The notes below the pieces were generated by a model, which saw nothing but the letters and a program-made list of their open reading frames with translations, made no database searches and was not told the origin of the DNA. From positions 1 to 36,777 of the forward strand of contig JAIYCD010000125.1 of the NCBI GenBank assembly GCA_027488195.1: 36,777 nucleotides of DNA, in the 5' to 3' direction. The DNA comes from Acetobacteraceae bacterium. GTDB lineage: Bacteria; Pseudomonadota; Alphaproteobacteria; Acetobacterales; Acetobacteraceae. Each line of letters starts with the position of its first letter. Within the stretch, counting starts at the first letter, position 1. The translations under genes and the position numbers were made by a program. This document shows, one piece after another, positions 32,881 through 36,777 of this stretch.

Positions 32881-33868
32881 CCGCCGCGAGACGATGGCGC
32901 GTGCCCTTTGGCACATGGCCCCTGGCAGGGCAGGGCTGCGCGAAGCACGCCTCGCCTTGCCGGCGGAGGGCGCGTTGCTGGTCCAGGCGCTGGCCTCCGG
33001 CGTCTCGCGCGGGACGGAGCGCCTCGTGCATCACGGCCGCGTCCCCGCCTCGCAGCACGCGGCCATGCGCTGCCCGATGCAGGAGGGCGACTTCACCTTC
33101 CCCGTGAAATACGGCTATGCGGCGGTGGGCCGCGTCGAGGAAGGGCCGACCGAATTTCTCGGCCGCCGCGTCTTCGCGCTTCATCCGCACCAGTCGCGCT
33201 TCGTCATCCCCGCCCATTTCTGCGCGCTGATCCCCGATGGCGTTAGCGATGCGCGGGCCTGCCTCGGCGCCAACATGGAAACCGCGCTCAATGTGATGTG
33301 GGATGCGACGCCCCGCCTCGGCGAACGCGCGCTGGTCATCGGCGCGGGCGTTGTCGGGCTGCTCTCTGCCTTCCTGCTCGCGCGCATCCCCGGTGTCGCG
33401 GTGACGGTGGTGGATCGTGACCCCGCGAAAGCGGTTCTGGCGCGTGGCTTCGGCGCGGATTTCGCCCCGCCGGAGGCGGCGCCGCGCGAGCAGGAACTCA
33501 TCATCCATGCCAGCGCCAGCGCGGCCGGGCTGCGCCTCGCCCTTGAATGCGCCGCCTTCGAGGGCCGCATCCTGGAGGCCAGCTGGTTCGGCGATGCCGA
33601 ACCCGCCTTGCCGCTCGGCGCCGAGTTCCACCAGAAACGGCTGCAGCTGCTCTCGACGCAGGTGGGCAGCGTCTCGCCCGCCATGCGCGGGCGGCGCAGC
33701 CATGGGCAGCGCATGGCCTTGGCCCTCGCGCTGCTGGAGGATGCGCGGCTGGACGCGCTGCTCGGCCCCTTCGTCGCCTTTGAAGACCTGCCTGACGCCT
33801 TACCTGCACTGTTGGACCCGCCGCCCGGCGCGCCGCAACCTCTTTGCCCCGTCATTCGCTACGCTTGA
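32873..33868 (+). CDS. MDR-family dehydrogenase lacking zinc ligands
   Basis: Medium-chain dehydrogenase/reductase of 331 aa. The Rossmann motif is GAGVVG (about 157-162) followed by VTVVDRDPAK, favouring NAD. The catalytic zinc site of ordinary members is gone: GVCGSD reads GVSRGTE (about 43-49), PGHE is replaced by VKYGYAAVG (78-86), and there is no structural Cys lobe. Other conserved-looking blocks are LHPHQSRFVIPAHF, ANMETALNVMWD and GAEFHQKRLQLLSTQVGSVS. I recall this SRGTE-type family beside PTPS homologues in other alphaproteobacteria (not verified). ATG 32873 overlaps the previous stop by 8 bases; ATG 32894 is an alternative. Confidence 0.85.
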   Translation: MNDRRETMARALWHMAPGRAGLREARLALPAEGALLVQALASGVSRGTERLVHHGRVPASQHAAMRCPMQEGDFTFPVKYGYAAVGRVEEGPTEFLGRRVFALHPHQSRFVIPAHFCALIPDGVSDARACLGANMETALNVMWDATPRLGERALVIGAGVVGLLSAFLLARIPGVAVTVVDRDPAKAVLARGFGADFAPPEAAPREQELIIHASASAAGLRLALECAAFEGRILEASWFGDAEPALPLGAEFHQKRLQLLSTQVGSVSPAMRGRRSHGQRMALALALLEDARLDALLGPFVAFEDLPDALPALLDPPPGAPQPLCPVIRYA

Positions 33869-33882
33869 AGGATACCCGCCCC

Positions 33883-34284
33883 ATGTTCAGCCTCACCGTC
33901 GTGGACCACATCATGGTCGCGCATTCCTTCCGTGGCGCGGAGTTCGGCCCGGCCCAGCGCCTGCATGGCGCAACCTTCGTGGTGGAGGCTGAGTTCCGCG
34001 CCCCCAAGCTCGATGACCTGCATCTCCTGATCGATATCGGCCTGGCCAAGGATGAGCTGCGCAACACCCTCAGCGCGCTCGACTACCGCAACCTGGACGA
34101 GGAGCCGGTCTTCGCCGGCAAGAACACGACGACCGAGTATCTCTGCCTGCATATCCATGGCCTGCTGGCCGCCGCCTGCCAGGATGGTCGGATGGGTCCG
34201 GGCGGGCCCGGTGTCAGCGCCATCAAGGTGCTGCTGCGCGAGAGCCACATCGCCTGGGCCGCCTTCGAGGGGCCCGTGAGGTAA
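33883..34284 (+). CDS. 6-pyruvoyl/6-carboxytetrahydropterin synthase-fold protein with altered active site
   Basis: Tunnelling-fold protein of 133 aa aligned by motif with QueD/PTPS. The scaffold is kept: H14 (VAHSF), LHGATF at 27-32, a LLIDIGLAKDEL strand, LDYRNLDEEP (66-75), TTTEYL with E85, and E120 (LLRESH). Against E. coli QueD the zinc triad H16/H31/H33 becomes H14/H28/A30, the catalytic Cys27 becomes Ala24, and catalytic Asp70-His71 becomes D67-Y68. Standard PTPS or QueD chemistry is therefore unlikely, though automatic annotation will call it 6-carboxytetrahydropterin synthase. GAAGGA precedes the ATG. It lies 14 bases after the MDR gene and 2 bases before the glycosyltransferase. Confidence 0.87.
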   Translation: MFSLTVVDHIMVAHSFRGAEFGPAQRLHGATFVVEAEFRAPKLDDLHLLIDIGLAKDELRNTLSALDYRNLDEEPVFAGKNTTTEYLCLHIHGLLAAACQDGRMGPGGPGVSAIKVLLRESHIAWAAFEGPVR

Positions 34285-34286
34285 CC

Positions 34287-35321
34287 ATGAGAATCGCGCT
34301 GCTCGTCCCCGGGCCATTCGAGACCGTCTCGGGCGGCTATCTCTATGACCGCCGAATGGCCGAGGGGCTGCGCGCCCTGGGGCACGCGGTGCGCGTGGTG
34401 GAACTCGAGGGCAGCTTTCCCATGCCGGATGACGCGGCGCAGGATTCCGCGCGCGCCGCCTGGGCAGGCCTGGCGGAGGGCGAGGTCGCGGTGATCGACG
34501 GCCTCGCCCTACCGGCCTTTCGCCCCTTGGCGCGGGAGCTTGCCGCGCGCTCGGCCGTGGGCCTGATCCATCACCCGACCTCGCTCGAGCCCGGCTCCTT
34601 CCAATCCGAGCTTGCGGCCCTGGAGCGCGCGGTCTTCGCCGCGTGCGGCCGCCTGGTCGCGACCTCGCCCTACACGGCGAAGGGGCTGCCGCCGCTGGGT
34701 GCGGAACCCTCGCGCATCGGCGTGGTCGAGCCAGGGACGGACCCGGCACCGCGCGCCACCGGCTCGGGCGGGCCCGGGGCGCGGATCCTGGCCGTGGGCT
34801 CGCTCATTCCGCGCAAGGGCCATGACGTGCTGCTGCGCGCGCTGGCCCGCCTCACCGATCTGGAATGGGCGCTGCGCATCGCCGGCCCCGCCGCCGATCC
34901 GGTGCATGCCGAGGGGCTCGGCGCCCTGGCCGAGGAGCTCGGTCTCACCCATCGCGTCACCTTCCTTGGCCCCGTGACGGATGCCGCGCTGGAAGCCGAA
35001 TACGCCGCGGCCGATCTCTTCGCGCTGGCCACCTGGTTCGAGGGCTATGGCATGGCGGCGGCCGAGGCGCAGGCGCGTGGCCTGCCGCTGATCCTGTGCA
35101 CCGGCGGCGCCATCGCCGAACTGGTCGGGCCGGGGGCCGCGATCCTGGCCGCACCCGGCGATGTGAACAGCCTGTCGCGCGGGATGCGCCGGCCGATCTA
35201 TGACGCTGCGCTGCGCGCCCAGATGGCGGAAGCCAGCTGGCTGGCCGGGCAATCCCTGCCCCGTTGGGAAGACCGCGCCGCGCGTTTCGCGGCCGAGCTG
35301 GAGGCCGCCGGCCATGGATGA
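34287..35321 (+). CDS. Glycosyltransferase family 4 (GT-B)
   Basis: Cytoplasmic retaining glycosyltransferase of 344 aa. The N-terminal acceptor domain opens LLVPGPFETVSGGYLYDRRM and ends near VATSPYTAKGL. The donor domain has the linker VVEPGTDPAP, ILAVGSLIPRKGHDVLLRAL and WFEGYGMAAAEAQARGLPLI, which carries the E-x7-E pair of GT4. No membrane segment or signal. It follows the PTPS-fold gene by 2 bases and overlaps the methyltransferase start by 8. In this context a small-molecule glycosylation is more likely than surface polysaccharide synthesis (inference). Confidence 0.92.
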   Translation: MRIALLVPGPFETVSGGYLYDRRMAEGLRALGHAVRVVELEGSFPMPDDAAQDSARAAWAGLAEGEVAVIDGLALPAFRPLARELAARSAVGLIHHPTSLEPGSFQSELAALERAVFAACGRLVATSPYTAKGLPPLGAEPSRIGVVEPGTDPAPRATGSGGPGARILAVGSLIPRKGHDVLLRALARLTDLEWALRIAGPAADPVHAEGLGALAEELGLTHRVTFLGPVTDAALEAEYAAADLFALATWFEGYGMAAAEAQARGLPLILCTGGAIAELVGPGAAILAAPGDVNSLSRGMRRPIYDAALRAQMAEASWLAGQSLPRWEDRAARFAAELEAAGHG

Positions 35322-36198
35322 CCCCACCGAGCAATTCGACGGCGACTGGCTCTCGCTCCGCGAGCCCTTCGATGCGCGCGCGCGGAACCCGGACATCGCC
35401 CGCGCGCTCATGGAGCATCTGGACGAGAAGGGCCGGCCCCGCTTGCTCGATATCGGTGCCGGCACGGGCAGCCTGACGCGCTGGCTCGGTCATTTCGTCG
35501 GCCGGGCGCATGCATGGGTGCTGGCTGATGCCGATGCGGAGCTCATGGCCCGCGCCTTCGACACGATGATGGATTCTGCCGAGGCCATCGGCTGGCGCGC
35601 CACCTGGCCGCAGCGCAAGGTGCTGCTGCTGCACCCGCCCGAAGGCGCCTGGCGGATCGAGGGCGTGCTGACCAACCTGGCCGAGGCGCCGGACGGACTG
35701 CCGCTCGAGAATGTGGATGCGGTGACCTGCAGCGCGCTTTGCGACCTCGTCTCTGAGGCCTGGCTGGTGCGTTTCGCGGCGGCCTTGGCCCGGCGGCGCC
35801 TACCCTTCTATGCGGCGCTGAACGTGACGGGGCGCGAGCGCTTCATGCCCCCCTGCCCCGGCGATGCGCTGGTGGCCCGCGGCTTTGCCCGTGACCAGCG
35901 CCGCGTAAAAGGCTTCGGCGGCATGGCGCTGGGTGCCGCGGCGACCGAGACCATCGCGCGGGTCTTTGCCGGCCATGGCTATCGGGTGCTGCGGGGCGCC
36001 AGCCCCTGGATCATTCCGCGCCAGGCGCGTGAGATGGCCCTGGAACTCGCCCTCGGCCATGCCGAGGCGGCGTTGCGGCATGAGCGCCGCGGGACCGCGC
36101 AGATCAACGCATGGGCCGAGATGCGGGCCGACCAGGCAGATGCTGGGCTGCTCTCGGCGCGGGTGGAGCACCAGGACATTCTCTGCCTGCCCGGATAG
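35314..36198 (+). CDS. Class I SAM-dependent methyltransferase
   Basis: Methyltransferase of 294 aa. SAM motif I is LLDIGAGTGSLTRWL (about 43-57), with the acidic motif VLADADAELMARAF next and VDAVTCSALCDLVSEAWL as motif IV. An unusual feature is a long C-terminal half with a Pro-rich loop (FMPPCPGDALVARGF) and a final helix-rich segment GTAQINAWAEMRADQADAGL. It ends the five-gene cluster; the ATG at 35314 overlaps the glycosyltransferase stop (ATGGATGA). The substrate is probably the product of the same pathway. Confidence 0.88.
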   Translation: MDDPTEQFDGDWLSLREPFDARARNPDIARALMEHLDEKGRPRLLDIGAGTGSLTRWLGHFVGRAHAWVLADADAELMARAFDTMMDSAEAIGWRATWPQRKVLLLHPPEGAWRIEGVLTNLAEAPDGLPLENVDAVTCSALCDLVSEAWLVRFAAALARRRLPFYAALNVTGRERFMPPCPGDALVARGFARDQRRVKGFGGMALGAAATETIARVFAGHGYRVLRGASPWIIPRQAREMALELALGHAEAALRHERRGTAQINAWAEMRADQADAGLLSARVEHQDILCLPG

Positions 36199-36230
36199 GG
36201 ATTGGACGCGTAAGGAAGCGCGATACTGAT

Positions 36231-36258
36231 TTGTAAATGGGCAATTGCCCGGTATCTG
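36231..36258 (+). promoter_or_regulatory. Palindrome and weak promoter-like site upstream of urtA
   Basis: Perfect 12-bp palindrome GGGCAATTGCCC (36239-36250) lying between TTGTAA (36231-36236) and TATCTG (36253-36258), 16 bases apart. It could be an operator inside a weak promoter of the urea-transport genes, in the AT-richer 166-base gap before urtA. Speculative. Confidence 0.35.
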
Positions 36259-36364
36259 CACGGACAATTGGCATTGCGCTGCCTCCACTGGCGTTTTCTC
36301 TCCATGGCTTCATGTGCAGGACATGGAATTGGCGAGGCGGGCCTCACTAGGTTCTGGCCGTCTC

Positions 36365-36777
36365 ATGTCCCTGGAGGATGCTTTGTCCAAGTCCTTGCCC
36401 CCCATCTCCCGCCGCGCCCTGCTGGCCGCTCCCTTGGCCGGGGCCTTGGCCGCGCCCGCCATCGGCCAGACCGCGCCGATCCGGGTGGGCGTGCTGCACT
36501 CCCTCTCCGGCACCATGGCCATCTCCGAGACCGCGCTGCGCGACACCGCGCTGATGATGATCGAATGGCAGAATGCCCGCGGCGGCCTGCTCGGCCGGCG
36601 CCTGGAAGCCGTGGTGGTGGACCCCGCCTCCAACTGGCCGCTCTTCGCCGAGAAAGCGCGCGAGCTTCTCGCCGTCTCCCGCGTGGATGTCACCTTCGGC
36701 TGCTGGACCTCGGTCTCCCGCAAGTCGGTGCTGCCGGTCTTCGAGGAGCTGAACGGCCTGCTCTTCTACCCCGTCCA
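36365..36777 (+). CDS. urtA: Urea ABC transporter substrate-binding protein (3' end cut off)
   Basis: Periplasmic urea receptor; 137 codons are present before the window ends. A twin-arginine-like leader ([18 protein letters not shown]) precedes [18 protein letters not shown], then [20 protein letters not shown] and [20 protein letters not shown], which are near-identical to the UrtA signature and clearly different from amide or branched-chain amino acid receptors. ATG 36365 is the longest start, but TTG 36383 has GGAGG exactly 5 bases upstream and is the better initiation site. urtBCDE would be expected beyond the right edge. Confidence 0.93.
   Translation, partial: MSLEDALSKSLPPISRRALLAAPLAGALAAPAIGQTAPIRVGVLHSLSGTMAISETALRDTALMMIEWQNARGGLLGRRLEAVVVDPASNWPLFAEKARELLAVSRVDVTFGCWTSVSRKSVLPVFEELNGLLFYPV

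Noticed and set aside
36265-36345. Sigma-54-like GG...GC pairs upstream of urtA (near TTGGCATTGCGCTGCC and TTGGCGAGGCGGGC)
   Set aside because: The GG-to-GC spacing is 9 rather than 10 bases and the flanking consensus is poor.

Overview
The window is about 36.8 kb of high-GC (near 70%), densely packed bacterial DNA. Many genes are joined by ATGA, GTGA or TTGA stop/start overlaps. The dksA-like, fliX, flgI, flgJ-like, flgN-like order matches the alphaproteobacterial (Caulobacter-type) flagellar arrangement. Three orphan Bug/TctC solute receptors, several molybdoenzyme subunits and the GC content suggest an Acetobacteraceae/Rhodospirillales soil or water bacterium (Roseomonas-like). That assignment is inference. 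No rRNA, tRNA, CRISPR array, insertion sequence or phage gene was seen, and no gene-free stretch exceeds 300 bases.

Layout. (1) 2-2549: end of a haemin uptake operon, hmuTUV. (2) 2620-4932: an orphan xanthine-dehydrogenase/CoxL-family molybdenum subunit, then a 119-base nested-hairpin repeat (4936-5054), then an SPFH/NfeD membrane pair. (3) 6403-11793, minus strand: a four-gene operon of BisC-like molybdopterin reductase, PhoX-like protein, Asp/Glu-racemase-superfamily enzyme and Bug receptor. (4) 11874-17788, plus strand: class III aminotransferase, O-antigen-ligase-like protein, DUF423 protein, RlmM-like methyltransferase, a mandelate-racemase homologue and an HSL-type esterase. (5) 17778-19774, minus strand: Zn alcohol dehydrogenase and a Bug receptor. 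(6) 19907-26066: fused membrane/spermidine-synthase-like protein, a rearranged PaoA-PaoC fusion (minus strand), MarC protein, a second enolase-superfamily enzyme and a third Bug receptor. (7) 26073-29087: CNNM/TlyC-type CBS protein, DUF3429 protein, a small unknown protein and a YedK/HMCES protein. (8) 29103-32094: dksA-like, fliX, then flgI-flgJ-flgN behind a textbook sigma-54 promoter. (9) 32140-36198: a tight five-gene cluster of RibD-type reductase, zinc-less MDR dehydrogenase, PTPS/QueD-fold protein with a rebuilt active site, GT4 glycosyltransferase and methyltransferase. (10) 36365-end: start of urtA (urea ABC transporter).

The best candidate for an undescribed system is cluster 9. It looks like a small-molecule pathway made of a pterin-synthase-fold protein without the canonical catalytic Cys/His and one zinc ligand, two reductases, a glycosyltransferase and a methyltransferase. 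The clearest genomic oddity is 22170-23072. There the complete 2Fe-2S part of a PaoA-type subunit runs in frame into the last ~100 residues of a PaoC-type molybdenum subunit, as expected after a ~3 kb deletion in a paoABC operon. Family assignments come from recognising motifs by eye; no database search was run.
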